Shown here one piece after another: positions 1 to 8,145 of a stretch of 64,000 nucleotides of DNA. The stretch lies in the NCBI RefSeq assembly GCF_008973465.1, contig NZ_WBXN01000004.1:2542001-2606000 (forward strand), written 5' to 3'. The notes beneath the pieces are model-generated. The model was not told where the DNA came from. It did not search any database and worked only from the letters and a program-made list of their open reading frames with translations. Position 1 is the stretch's first letter, and each line of letters starts with the position of its first letter. Made by a program: the position numbers and the translations under genes. This stretch comes from Streptomyces sp. SS1-1 (GTDB lineage Bacteria > Actinomycetota > Actinomycetes > Streptomycetales > Streptomycetaceae).

Positions 1-365
1 CGCACGACGGGGCGCCCGACCTGCCCGCCCTGCTGTCCGCGATGGACGTGCTCGCCTCGCCGTCGCCGGAGGAGTCCTTCGGGCTGGCGGTGCTGGAGGC
101 GCTGGCCGCCGGGCTGCCCGTGCGGTATGCGAGCTGCCCGGCCGTCGAGGACCTGCCGGCGCGGGCGGTGCCCGGTGCGCGGCGGGTCGTCGGCGGGGCC
201 GGGGCGTACGCGCGGGAACTGCTGCGGCTGCGGGAGGCCGGGCCCGCCGAGCGGCACGCCCCGGACGTGGTGCGGCACTACGACATCGCGCGGACCGCGC
301 GGCAGCTGATGGATCTGTACACGGCCGCTTCGGCCGGCTCGAACCTGGAAGTGAGTCCCTCATGA
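1..365 (+). CDS. Glycosyltransferase family 4 (GT-B), C-terminal part only
   Basis: The gene starts before the window; codons are in phase from base 3. The visible 120 residues hold the hallmark of the second Rossmann domain of GT4 enzymes: a run reading ASPSPEESFGLAVLEALAAG, that is the E-x7-E motif that binds the nucleotide-sugar donor. Such enzymes transfer a sugar from an NDP-sugar to a growing glycan at the cytoplasmic face. The stop overlaps the next start as ATGA, so it is cotranscribed with the Wzz-like gene, and the context points to capsule or exopolysaccharide synthesis. Donor and acceptor cannot be told from this fragment. Confidence 0.85.
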   Translation, partial: HDGAPDLPALLSAMDVLASPSPEESFGLAVLEALAAGLPVRYASCPAVEDLPARAVPGARRVVGGAGAYARELLRLREAGPAERHAPDVVRHYDIARTARQLMDLYTAASAGSNLEVSPS

Positions 366-1045
366 CAGACAACCCCGCTGAGCGCGCTCCGCTGTGGGAC
401 CGGGCCCGTGCCCGGCTCGGACGGCTGCCCGTGTGGGCGCTGGTGCCCGCCACGGCCCTGACCGGCGCCCTGGCCGGTGGCGTGTACGGGCTGGTGAAGC
501 CCCCGCAGTACACGGCGACCAGTTCCGTGGTGGCCGTGCCGAACGGCAAGACCGAGGCCGACTGCACGGACGCGCTGGGCTTCGCGCAGGCCTACGGCCG
601 GGTCGCCACCCAGCTCGCGGTGCTCGGGGACGCCCAGATGTGGGCGGGCGTCCCGGTGTCGACGCTGCGCGAGAGCGTGGAGGTGGCGACGTCGCCGGAC
701 GCCCCGATGGTCGCGGTCTCGGCGACCTCGTCGAGCCCCGGGCAGGCCGTGGACATCGCGAACGCCGTGTCCCGCGCGCTGGTCACCGAGGCCGGCTACG
801 CCAAGGACCGGACCGGTATCCGGCTGGAGAACCTGTCGCGCGCGCTGCGGCCGGGCGAGCCGTCGTCGGCGTCGCCGGGGCTGACCGCGCTGGTGGGCGC
901 GAGCGCCGGCGGGCTGCTCGGCGGGCTCGCGATGCTGGCCCGGCCGCGCCGGCGGTCCGGTGGGCCGGGCGCGGACGACGACCTGGGCCGGGCCTCGGTG
1001 CCGGGTCCGGCCGGGGCCGCCGACGCCCAGGAGACCCGCGGATGA
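362..1045 (+). CDS. Wzz-like / chain-length determinant-type membrane protein
   Basis: This 227-residue protein has one membrane segment near the N-terminus (about residues 24-46) and a second near residues 173-193, with a polar extracytoplasmic domain between them and a basic cytoplasmic tail. That is the topology of polysaccharide co-polymerases of the Wzz/CapA type, and the sequence after the first helix (KPPQYTATSSV) matches the usual start of their outer domain. No tyrosine-kinase domain is present, so it would be the transmembrane part only. It overlaps the glycosyltransferase upstream and the acyltransferase-like gene downstream by 4 bp each, which indicates translational coupling. A role in setting glycan length or export is inferred from family and neighbours. 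Confidence 0.7.
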   Translation: MTDNPAERAPLWDRARARLGRLPVWALVPATALTGALAGGVYGLVKPPQYTATSSVVAVPNGKTEADCTDALGFAQAYGRVATQLAVLGDAQMWAGVPVSTLRESVEVATSPDAPMVAVSATSSSPGQAVDIANAVSRALVTEAGYAKDRTGIRLENLSRALRPGEPSSASPGLTALVGASAGGLLGGLAMLARPRRRSGGPGADDDLGRASVPGPAGAADAQETRG

Positions 1046-2151
1046 CGGCGTCCGTACGAAGGCTGACGGTGGAGGTGTGCACCGACGAGCGCGCCTTCGC
1101 CGGCCTCGCCGAGGCGTGGGGCCGGCTGCACCGGGCGTGCCCGTCGGCGACGGCGTTCCAGAGTCACGCGTGGCTGCACTCGTGGTGGCTGTCGTACGGC
1201 AGGCCGGGCCGGCTGCGGCTGGTGCTGGTGCGCCGGGGCGGCGAGCTGGTGGCGGCGGCGCCGCTGATGCGGGTGCACAGCCCGCTGCCGGCGCTGGTGC
1301 CGCTCGGCGGCACCATCACGGACTTCTGCGACGTGCTGGTCGACGAGTCGGCGGGCGCCCCGGCCGCGGCGGCGCTCGCGGACGCCCTGGCCGATCTGGC
1401 CCGTACGGCGCTGGTGGACTTCCGTGAGGTGCGGCCGGGCGGCGCGATGGAGCGGGTGTTCCTGTGCTGGCGGGGTCCGCGGCAGCGGCTGCGTGACTCG
1501 CTCTGCCTGGAGCTGCCCGCGCTCCCCATGGAGGAGCTGGTGGGGCGGCTGCCGACGGGCCGGGCCCGGCGCATCCGCAGCAAGGTCAACCAGCTGTCCC
1601 GGCTCGGGGTGCAGTGGCGGGTCGTGCCGCACGAGGAGACGGAGGCCGCGCTGCGCCGGCTCCTGGAGCTGCACCGGCTGCAGTGGGCGGGCCGGCAGGT
1701 GTCGCCCGAGCATCTGCGGCCGCGGTTCATGGAGCACCTGGTCCGCGCGGCGGTCCCGCTGGCCCGTTCCGGGGAGGCGGCGACGACGGAGTTCGTGCTG
1801 GACGGCTCGGTGGTGGCGGTCAACATCTCGCTGCTGTCGGGCGCGTTGGCCGGCATGTACCTGTACGGCTTCGACCCGGGGCTGCGGCAGCGCCGGGTGG
1901 ACGTGGCGACGATGCTGCTGCACGGGGCGACCGGGCACCTCGGGTCGGACGGGCTGCGCACGCTGAGCCTGCTGCGGGGCGCGGAGCCGTACAAGTACCG
2001 CTGGCAGCCGACGACCGTCGTCAACCAGCGGTTCCTGCTGGCCCGGCGGCGCACCGCCCCGCTCCTGGGGGCGGCGCTCGCGGAGGCGGCCGCGCGGCGG
2101 CGGGCCAAGGAGGTGCTGCGCAAGGACGCCGAGCCGGTGGCTCAGCGGTAG
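1042..2151 (+). CDS. GNAT/FemAB-like acyltransferase (CelD/BcsL type)
   Basis: This encodes 369 residues from the ATG that overlaps the previous stop. The longer reading in the same frame, back to base 394, is only a shadow of the Wzz-like gene. The sequence resembles the two-domain Acetyltransf_6 proteins found in polysaccharide clusters: an N-terminal part with FQSHAWLHSWWLSYG and a C-terminal GNAT-like half ending with a conserved GAEPYKYRW stretch. Members are thought to acylate glycans or aminoacylate precursors in the cytoplasm. As the last gene of the visible operon, it probably modifies the exopolysaccharide made by its neighbours. The substrate is unknown. Confidence 0.75.
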   Translation: MTASVRRLTVEVCTDERAFAGLAEAWGRLHRACPSATAFQSHAWLHSWWLSYGRPGRLRLVLVRRGGELVAAAPLMRVHSPLPALVPLGGTITDFCDVLVDESAGAPAAAALADALADLARTALVDFREVRPGGAMERVFLCWRGPRQRLRDSLCLELPALPMEELVGRLPTGRARRIRSKVNQLSRLGVQWRVVPHEETEAALRRLLELHRLQWAGRQVSPEHLRPRFMEHLVRAAVPLARSGEAATTEFVLDGSVVAVNISLLSGALAGMYLYGFDPGLRQRRVDVATMLLHGATGHLGSDGLRTLSLLRGAEPYKYRWQPTTVVNQRFLLARRRTAPLLGAALAEAAARRRAKEVLRKDAEPVAQR

Positions 2152-2164
2152 CGCTCGGCCCACT

Positions 2165-3481
2165 TCAGGCACGCGGAGAGCCGGCCGCCGAGCTGCTGCT
2201 CCAGCCACTTCTCCAGGTCCAGCAGGGTGCAGTGCGGGGCCCCGAGGTGGAGGGCGCAGGGCTCGGCGCGGTGGGGGGTGTCGCCGGGGCCGGGAGGGTG
2301 GCCGGGGACGCGGTGGCGTCGGGGGTGGCCGGGGACGCGGTGGCGTCCGGCGTGGCGGGGGCCGGCTGGGGGCGGGAGTGCAGCGGGGCGGACAGCAGGA
2401 GGCGGTACAGGGCGGAGGCGCGGGGGTTGTCGGAGCACAGCCACACGCCGTGCGGGCAGTAGTCGGTGATGGTGTTGTAGAGCGGCTTGTGCTGGTCCAT
2501 CCAGGCCAGCATGCGCAGCATGTACGTGATGTTGTCGCCGTTGCGGAACAGGCCCCACTCCGGGTACGAGATCGGCTTGCCGTGGCGGCGGGCGAAGTCC
2601 ACGTGGTACTGCAGCCCGTACGGCTCGGTGATCTGTTCGTCGAAGGTGAGGCCGCGCGGCTGGTCGTAGGCGTCCATGCCGATGATGTCGACGACGTCGT
2701 CGCCCGGGTAGCAGTCGGGCCAGGGGACGGCGTCCCGGCCGCGGCTGGGGGCGAAGTCGAAGCGGAAGCGCTGGCCGTCGACCGCGCGCATCACGCGGAC
2801 GACACGGCGCCAGTACTGCTTCCAGCTCGCCGGGTCCGGGCCGCAGCGGTGGGTGTAGGTGATGCCGTTCATCTCCCAGCCGAGCACGAGGACCGTGTCC
2901 GGGATGCCGAGGGCGACCAGGCGTTCGGCGAGGGCCTGGAAGTGCGCGTCGAAGGCGCCGGACGCGGCGCGCCGCAGCAGGGTCCGGACGGTCGCGTCGG
3001 GCAGGCCGCTCTCGTTGCGTTCCATCATGGGCACGTTGAGCACGAGCATCCGGTCGGACTTGGCGCGCCGCCAGGCGGCCCAGCTGTCGAGGAAGCCGTG
3101 CCCGCCCTCGATGTTGGTCCACAGGTCGCCGGGCAGATAGGTGTGCCCGACGCGGGGTTCCTGTCCGCCGAGCCAGCGGGTGAGCTGCTGCATCCGCTGC
3201 ACCCCGGCGGGCCCGTAGTGCAGGTACGCCCCGAACGCGGGCGCGTGCGCGGGCGACCCGGCCGGGGCGTGGGCGCCCTGCGGCGGCTGCGGCGAGGCGG
3301 CCGGGGGTGCCGGGTCGGCCAGGGGTGCCGGGTCGGCGGCGGGGACCGGGCGGGCCGGGTCGGGGTGGGAGGCGGAGCCGGCCGCGAGGGCCGTGCCCGG
3401 GGTGAGGGCCGCCGCGGCGATCACCGCGGCGGTGATCAGCGCCGTTCCTCTCGGGGTGGACCGTCGGCGGTCACGGGCCAT
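2165..3481 (-). CDS. Secreted GH26-like glycoside hydrolase (beta-mannanase type), probable C-terminal frameshift
   Basis: This 438-residue secreted protein has an N-terminal signal peptide (basic start, hydrophobic residues 13-34, Ala-rich cleavage region), a Pro/Ala-rich linker to about residue 82, and a TIM-barrel catalytic domain. The pair expected of clan GH-A family 26 enzymes is visible: GWEMNG with acid/base Glu203 and SYPEWG with nucleophile Glu308. The ATG at 3481 has a GAGGAGG Shine-Dalgarno; an upstream in-frame start adds 15 unlikely residues. The last part (Pro-rich, then SGWSSSSAAGSPRA) looks out of frame, because the adjacent frame gives a convincing protein end, LLDLEKWLEQQLGGRLSAC and onward to 2142. 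It is convergent with the exopolysaccharide operon, so it may trim that polymer or degrade mannans. Confidence 0.75.
   Translation of the reverse strand: MARDRRRSTPRGTALITAAVIAAAALTPGTALAAGSASHPDPARPVPAADPAPLADPAPPAASPQPPQGAHAPAGSPAHAPAFGAYLHYGPAGVQRMQQLTRWLGGQEPRVGHTYLPGDLWTNIEGGHGFLDSWAAWRRAKSDRMLVLNVPMMERNESGLPDATVRTLLRRAASGAFDAHFQALAERLVALGIPDTVLVLGWEMNGITYTHRCGPDPASWKQYWRRVVRVMRAVDGQRFRFDFAPSRGRDAVPWPDCYPGDDVVDIIGMDAYDQPRGLTFDEQITEPYGLQYHVDFARRHGKPISYPEWGLFRNGDNITYMLRMLAWMDQHKPLYNTITDYCPHGVWLCSDNPRASALYRLLLSAPLHSRPQPAPATPDATASPATPDATASPATLPAPATPPTAPSPAPSTSGPRTAPCWTWRSGWSSSSAAGSPRA
2297..2347. repeat. Two copies of a 27-bp tandem repeat in the GH26 linker
   Basis: A 24-base stretch starting GGTGGCCGGGGACGCGG occurs at 2297 and again at 2324, a period of 27 bp. 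On the minus strand it encodes two copies of the nonapeptide ATPDATASP in the linker after the catalytic domain. A G6 homopolymer lies just downstream in the gene (2273-2278). Confidence 0.85.
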
Positions 3482-3568
3482 GCGTCCTCCTCGGCGGGCA
3501 CTTCCCTGTAAGTGACAGGAAGTCATATCCGCCGGGGCGGCACCATCGGGGCGCCGCCGAACGGGCCA

Positions 3569-5488
3569 TCAGCTGCCGTACAGCGCCTCGATGTCGGCCG
3601 CGTACGCCTGGGTCACGGCGTGCCGCTTCACCTTCAGCGAGGGGGTGATCAGGCCGTTCTCCTCGGTCCACTCCCCCTCGACGAGCCGGAACACGCGGAT
3701 CGACTCGGCGCGGGAGACGGCCTCGTTGGCGTGGTCGACGGCCTTCTGGACGTCGGCGTGCATCCGGGGGTCCTGGACGACCTCGGACATCGGGGTGTCC
3801 GCGGGCAGCCCGCGTACGGAGAGCCAGTGCGCCACCGCGTCCGGTTCGAGGGTGATCAGGGCGCCGACGAAGGGGCGGCCGTCGCCGACGACGAGGCACT
3901 GGCCGACGGGCGGGCGGCTGCGCAGCCGGTCCTCCAGGACGGCCGGGGAGACGTTCTTGCCGCCGGAGGTGACGAGGATGTCCTTCTTGCGGCCGGTGAT
4001 GGTGAGGTAGCCGTCCGCGTCGAGGGCGCCGAGGTCGCCGGTGGCGAACCATCCGTCGCGCAGCACGGCGTCGGTGGCGGCCGGGTCGCCCCGGTAGGCG
4101 CCGAAGACGATGCCGCCCTTGATGAGCACCTCGCCGTCGTCGGCGATCCGGACGGCGGTGCCGGGGACGGGCCGGCCGACGGTGCCGGGGCGTGGCCTGA
4201 GCGGCGGGACGATGGTGGCGGCGGCGGTGGTCTCGGTGAGGCCGTAGCCCTCGTAGACGAGGATGCCGGCGGCGTAGAAGAACAGGTTGAGGTCGCGGTC
4301 GAGCGGAGAGCCGCCGCTGATGGCGTAGCGCAGACGGCCGCCGAGCTCCTTGCGGACCCGGCGGTAGACCAGCAGGTCGTACAGGGCCCAGGTGGCCCGG
4401 AGCCCCACGCCGGGGCCCTTGCCGGTGCCGAGGAAGTGGCCGAGGTGGGCCTCGGCGAAGCGGAGGGCGACGCGGTGGGCGCGGTCGAAGGAGGCGCCGC
4501 GGCCCAGCTTCTCGGCGGTGGCCCGGCCGGTGTCGTGGATCTTCTCGAAGAGGTAGGGGACGCCGACGAGGAAGGTGGGCCGGAACTCCCGCAGCGCGGG
4601 CCGCAGTTCGTCGGGCTTGATGCTGGGCCAGTGGCCGATCTCGATCCGGCCCATCAGGCAGGCGATCTGGATGGTGCGGCCGAGGATGTGGGCGAGCGGG
4701 AGGAAGAGCAGGGTCGAGGCGGTCTGCCCGGTGACGGCCTGGAAGACGGGGTGCAGCAGCTCGACGGTGTTGGCGGCCTCGGCGTGCAGGTTGCCGTGGG
4801 TGAGGACGCAGCCCTTGGGCAGGCCGGTGGTGCCGGAGGTGTAGCAGATCGTCGCGACAGTGTCGGGGGTGAGGGCGGCACGGCGTTTGGCGGCCTCCTC
4901 GTCGGACAGGTCGCGGCCGAGCGCGATGAGCGTGCCGAGGGCGTCGTCGTCCAGTTCCCAGACACGCGGCGGCTGTTCGTGCGCCGCGGTGGCCGCCGTG
5001 ACCGTGGCCGTGTTCTGCGCGGTCTCGGTGACGACGTGCCGGGCGCCGGAGTCGCGGACGATCCACTCGACCTGGTCCGCGGAGGAGGTGGCGTAGACGG
5101 GGACGGTCTGCCCGCCGGCGGCCCAGACCGCGAAGTCCAGCAGGGTCCACTCGTAGCGGGTGCGGGACATCACGGCGACCCGGCCGCCGGGTTCCAGGCC
5201 GGCCGCGATGAACCCCTTGGCCACGGCGGTGACTTCCCGGGCGAACTCGGCCGCGGTGACCGGACGCCAGCCGTCGCCGGTGTGGCGGCGCAGGACCACG
5301 GCGTCCGGTGCCTCGGCCGCGTTGGTGTAAGGCAGGTCGGCGATGCTGCCGGTGGTGGGGCGGGACGCGAGGGCCGGGGTGCGGGCCTCGCGCACCACGC
5401 CCCCGGCGTCCGTGACGACCTCGACCTCGGCGCGTTCCAGCAGTTCGGTGCGTTGTGCGGCCCGCTTCAGATCCTTGCGTACGCCCAT
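3569..5488 (-). CDS. Long-chain fatty acid-CoA ligase (AMP-forming)
   Basis: This 639-residue ANL-superfamily enzyme would activate fatty acids to acyl-CoA with ATP in the cytoplasm. The P-loop-like motif YTSGTTGLPKG lies near residues 216-226, the adenylate motif reads YEGYGLTETTAA, and ATGDLGALDADGYLTITGRK and the C-terminal catalytic-lysine region SLKVKRHAV are intact. The length fits FadD15-type bacterial ligases. It stands alone, facing the GH26 gene, and its promoter region carries a tandem palindromic operator, so it is probably controlled by a TetR-type lipid-responsive repressor that is not encoded next to it. Chain-length preference cannot be read from the sequence. Confidence 0.92.
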   Translation of the reverse strand: MGVRKDLKRAAQRTELLERAEVEVVTDAGGVVREARTPALASRPTTGSIADLPYTNAAEAPDAVVLRRHTGDGWRPVTAAEFAREVTAVAKGFIAAGLEPGGRVAVMSRTRYEWTLLDFAVWAAGGQTVPVYATSSADQVEWIVRDSGARHVVTETAQNTATVTAATAAHEQPPRVWELDDDALGTLIALGRDLSDEEAAKRRAALTPDTVATICYTSGTTGLPKGCVLTHGNLHAEAANTVELLHPVFQAVTGQTASTLLFLPLAHILGRTIQIACLMGRIEIGHWPSIKPDELRPALREFRPTFLVGVPYLFEKIHDTGRATAEKLGRGASFDRAHRVALRFAEAHLGHFLGTGKGPGVGLRATWALYDLLVYRRVRKELGGRLRYAISGGSPLDRDLNLFFYAAGILVYEGYGLTETTAAATIVPPLRPRPGTVGRPVPGTAVRIADDGEVLIKGGIVFGAYRGDPAATDAVLRDGWFATGDLGALDADGYLTITGRKKDILVTSGGKNVSPAVLEDRLRSRPPVGQCLVVGDGRPFVGALITLEPDAVAHWLSVRGLPADTPMSEVVQDPRMHADVQKAVDHANEAVSRAESIRVFRLVEGEWTEENGLITPSLKVKRHAVTQAYAADIEALYGS

Positions 5489-5510
5489 GTCGGCTCCCGG
5501 TGCACGTCGT

Positions 5511-5553
5511 ACTTACCGGAGAGTAAACTTACTCAGGCGTAAGTAAAGGTCAA
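5511..5553 (-). promoter_or_regulatory. Promoter and tandem palindromic operator of the acyl-CoA ligase gene
   Basis: Two palindromes with 6-base spacers sit side by side: ACTTAC-N6-GTAAGT at 5527-5544 and ACTTAC-N6-GTAAAC at 5511-5528. On the minus strand they overlap a plausible promoter, TTGACC (5553-5548), 16 bases, then TAAGTT (5531-5526). This arrangement is typical of TetR-family repression of fatty acid degradation genes; the repressor is not in the window. Confidence 0.6.
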
Positions 5554-5567
5554 TGGGTCCGGCATGC

Positions 5568-7109
5568 TCAGTCCCGGCCGGTGAGACGGCTCGCCTGCCG
5601 GATCGCGTCGGCGAGCCGGGCCACGTCCTGGTCCTCGGTCTTCCCACTCAACTCCTCCGCGCGCTCGGCGAGTTCGCCCAGACCGCCCCGCCCGGGCAGT
5701 GCCGTCCGGCCGTCGCCGCCGTCGCGCAGGGCGTCCGCGAAGTAGGCCGCCGTGGCCGTGACCTGGAAGCGGGGACTCGCGCTCCACACCGAGTCCTCCA
5801 GCGCGTCCGCCTCGATACCGCCGGACTCCTCGTGCGGGGCGCGGGTGCGCGGGTCGAGCCAGCGGACGCTCGCCGTGGCCAGGTGGCCCTCGGCGTGCCG
5901 TGCCGTGCGGACGGCGTACAGGGCGGTGACCGTGTGGCCGGGGCCGACCTCGCCGCCGTCGACGCGGTCGTCGCGGAAGTCCTCGTCCGCGACCTTCCGG
6001 TCGTCGTAGCCGATCAGCCGGAACTCCTTCACCGTTTTGGGGTCGAAGACGACCTGGGCCTTGGCGTCGCGGGCGGTCAGGTCGACGTTGCGGGGCAGGT
6101 CCTGCGCGAAGACCTTGTGCGCCTCGTCCTCCCCGGAGACGTACACGGTGTGCCCGTCGCCCTTGTCGGCGAGGCGTTCCATCAGGGCGTCGCCGTAGTC
6201 GCTGCCGACGCCCACCCCGAAGAGGGTGATGCCGTGTTCGCGGCGCTCGGAGGAGACCCGTTCCAGGATGGTGTCCGCGTCGGTGTCGCCGGTGTTGGCG
6301 AGGGCGTCGGAGACCAGCACGACCCGGTTGGTGGCGCCCTTGCGCAGGCCGTCCTCGGCCGTCTCGTACCCGGTCTTCACGCCGGCGCCGAGGTTGGTGG
6401 AGTCGGTGGGCGACAGGCTGTCGATGGCGTCGTGGATCTCGTCCCGGTGCCCGCCGACGCGGGTCGGCCGCAGCACCCGCTCGGCCTCGTCGCTGAAGGT
6501 GACCAGGGCGACCGAGTCGTCGTCGCGCAGCCGGTCCGTCATCACGCCGAGGGAGTCCTTCGCCAGGTCCAGACGGCCCGGTTCGGCCATGGAGCCGGAG
6601 ATGTCGACGACGAAGGTGAGCGCGGCGGGCGGGCGGCGGGAGGCGTCCTCGGCGGGCCGAGTCGCCAGGCCCACCCGGACCAGGGACCAGTCCTCGCGCG
6701 CGGTGCGGGCGCCGTCCACGGTGACCGTGAACCCGTTGCCGTCGGGGCGGTCGTAGTCCTGGCGGAAGCTGTTGACGAACTCCTCCGGGCGGACCGTCGT
6801 GGGGTCCGGCAGCCGTCCCTCGGCGAGCGTGCGGCGGGCGTAGCCGTAGGAGGCCGTGTCCACGTCCAGGGCGAAGGTGGAGACGAGGTCGGGCTCGGGC
6901 GCGAACTCGCGGTCGCCGTCGTCGCCGTTCTTCTGCTCGCCCGAGCCGTCGCCGTCGTACTCGGGGGCGACCGGGAAGCCGCGCCCCTCGCTGCTGCGGT
7001 CCGTCGTCGAGGGACCGCCGTCCTGCCCGCCGCACCCGGTGAGCAGCAGGCCGCCCGCCGTGAGCGCGAGCAGCGCGCCCCTCAGCCGTCGTACGCGGTG
7101 TCGCTCCAT
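5568..7109 (-). CDS. VWA-domain lipoprotein (YfbK-like)
   Basis: This 513-residue protein begins with a lipoprotein signal peptide whose lipobox LLTGC places the lipidated cysteine at residue 26. After an acidic low-complexity spacer comes the VWF_N-type segment (VSTFALDVDTASYGYARRTL), then a von Willebrand A domain with an intact MIDAS motif DISGSM, and a C-terminal DUF3520-like region. Members of this family (E. coli YfbK relatives) are surface proteins of unclear function that probably bind a ligand through a metal ion. A GGGGGAAC ribosome site precedes the ATG. It follows the ABC permease gene in the same direction after about 170 bp and may or may not share its transcript. Confidence 0.85.
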   Translation of the reverse strand: MERHRVRRLRGALLALTAGGLLLTGCGGQDGGPSTTDRSSEGRGFPVAPEYDGDGSGEQKNGDDGDREFAPEPDLVSTFALDVDTASYGYARRTLAEGRLPDPTTVRPEEFVNSFRQDYDRPDGNGFTVTVDGARTAREDWSLVRVGLATRPAEDASRRPPAALTFVVDISGSMAEPGRLDLAKDSLGVMTDRLRDDDSVALVTFSDEAERVLRPTRVGGHRDEIHDAIDSLSPTDSTNLGAGVKTGYETAEDGLRKGATNRVVLVSDALANTGDTDADTILERVSSERREHGITLFGVGVGSDYGDALMERLADKGDGHTVYVSGEDEAHKVFAQDLPRNVDLTARDAKAQVVFDPKTVKEFRLIGYDDRKVADEDFRDDRVDGGEVGPGHTVTALYAVRTARHAEGHLATASVRWLDPRTRAPHEESGGIEADALEDSVWSASPRFQVTATAAYFADALRDGGDGRTALPGRGGLGELAERAEELSGKTEDQDVARLADAIRQASRLTGRD

Positions 7110-7281
7110 CGTCCGTTCCCCCTGGTTCCGTTGACGCCGCCTTCTGTGACTGTGACGGGCCGGGGGGCCGGAACGTGCGGTACGGGGCGTTGCGGATGGG
7201 TCTCGAAGAGGGCACGGCGGGCCCCCGCCGAGACCGGTGGGTGATCTTCCGTTGACCTGGCGGGGACCTGGGCGGGGAGCC

Positions 7282-8145
7282 CTACGACACGATGTCCTTG
7301 CGCGTGAAGTGCCGGAAGGCCAGCGCGAACAGGATCAGGGCGTACGTCACGGAGACCGCGGTGCCCTGGATCATGCCGGGCCACTCGAGGTGCGGCTGGA
7401 CGGCGTCCGCCCAGGCGAACTGCCAGTGTGCGGGCAGGAAGTGGCGCCAGTCGCCGAGCGCGGTGACGGCGTCCAGGACGTTGCCGACGATGGTGAGGCC
7501 GACCGCGCCGCCGACCGCGCCCAGCGGGGCGTCCGTCCGCGTCGACAGCCAGAACGCCAGTCCTGCCGTGACCAGTTGGGACACGAACAGGTACGCCACC
7601 ACGATCAGCAGGCGCTGGGCCGCCGTGCCCGTGGCGAGCGAACCCCCGGTGGGGATCTGGAGCGGGCCCCAGCCGTAGGCGGCCGAGCCCACGGCCAGCG
7701 CGACCACCGGCAGCAGGATCATCGCGGCCAGGCTCAGACCGAGGCCGACCACCAGCTTGGACCACAGCAGCCGGGCCCTCGGCACGGGCGCGGCGAGGAG
7801 ATAGCGCAGGGACGACCAGCCGGCCTCCGAGGCGACGGTGTCCCCGCAGAACAGGGCGACCGGGATGACGAGCAGGAAGCTCGCGGAGACGAACAGGTTG
7901 ACGGCGGCGAAGTTGGCGCCGGAGGCCGTCGCCGTGTCCATCAGGGTGACGCGGTTGCCGCGCCCGTCCGGCTCCCCGCCGATCGCGAAGGCGGCGACCA
8001 GCACGAACGGCAGCACGGCGAGGATGCCGAACATCACCATCGTGCGGCGCCGCTTGAGCTGGCGGAGCAGTTCGACCCGCACGGGCAGGGTGCGGCCCGC
8101 CCGGTAGCCGGAGGCCACCTCGGTGCGCTCGGTGAGCGTGCTCAT
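7282..8145 (-). CDS. ABC-2 type transporter permease
   Basis: This 287-residue protein has about six hydrophobic segments. An N-terminal cytoplasmic piece (VELLRQLKRRRTMVMFGIL) is followed by a long extracytoplasmic loop and a cluster of helices in the second half, the usual ABC-2 exporter plan. Its start overlaps the stop of the upstream hydrolase/ATPase fusion by 4 bp (8142-8145), so the two are translationally coupled and very likely form one exporter, with two permease copies and two fused ATPase chains. The substrate is unknown. Confidence 0.88.
   Translation of the reverse strand: MSTLTERTEVASGYRAGRTLPVRVELLRQLKRRRTMVMFGILAVLPFVLVAAFAIGGEPDGRGNRVTLMDTATASGANFAAVNLFVSASFLLVIPVALFCGDTVASEAGWSSLRYLLAAPVPRARLLWSKLVVGLGLSLAAMILLPVVALAVGSAAYGWGPLQIPTGGSLATGTAAQRLLIVVAYLFVSQLVTAGLAFWLSTRTDAPLGAVGGAVGLTIVGNVLDAVTALGDWRHFLPAHWQFAWADAVQPHLEWPGMIQGTAVSVTYALILFALAFRHFTRKDIVS

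Noticed and set aside
796..2208. Long minus-strand frame opposite the Wzz-like and acyltransferase genes
   Set aside because: Low-complexity Arg/Pro/Gln composition and no motifs; the plus-strand genes with 4-bp overlaps explain the region.
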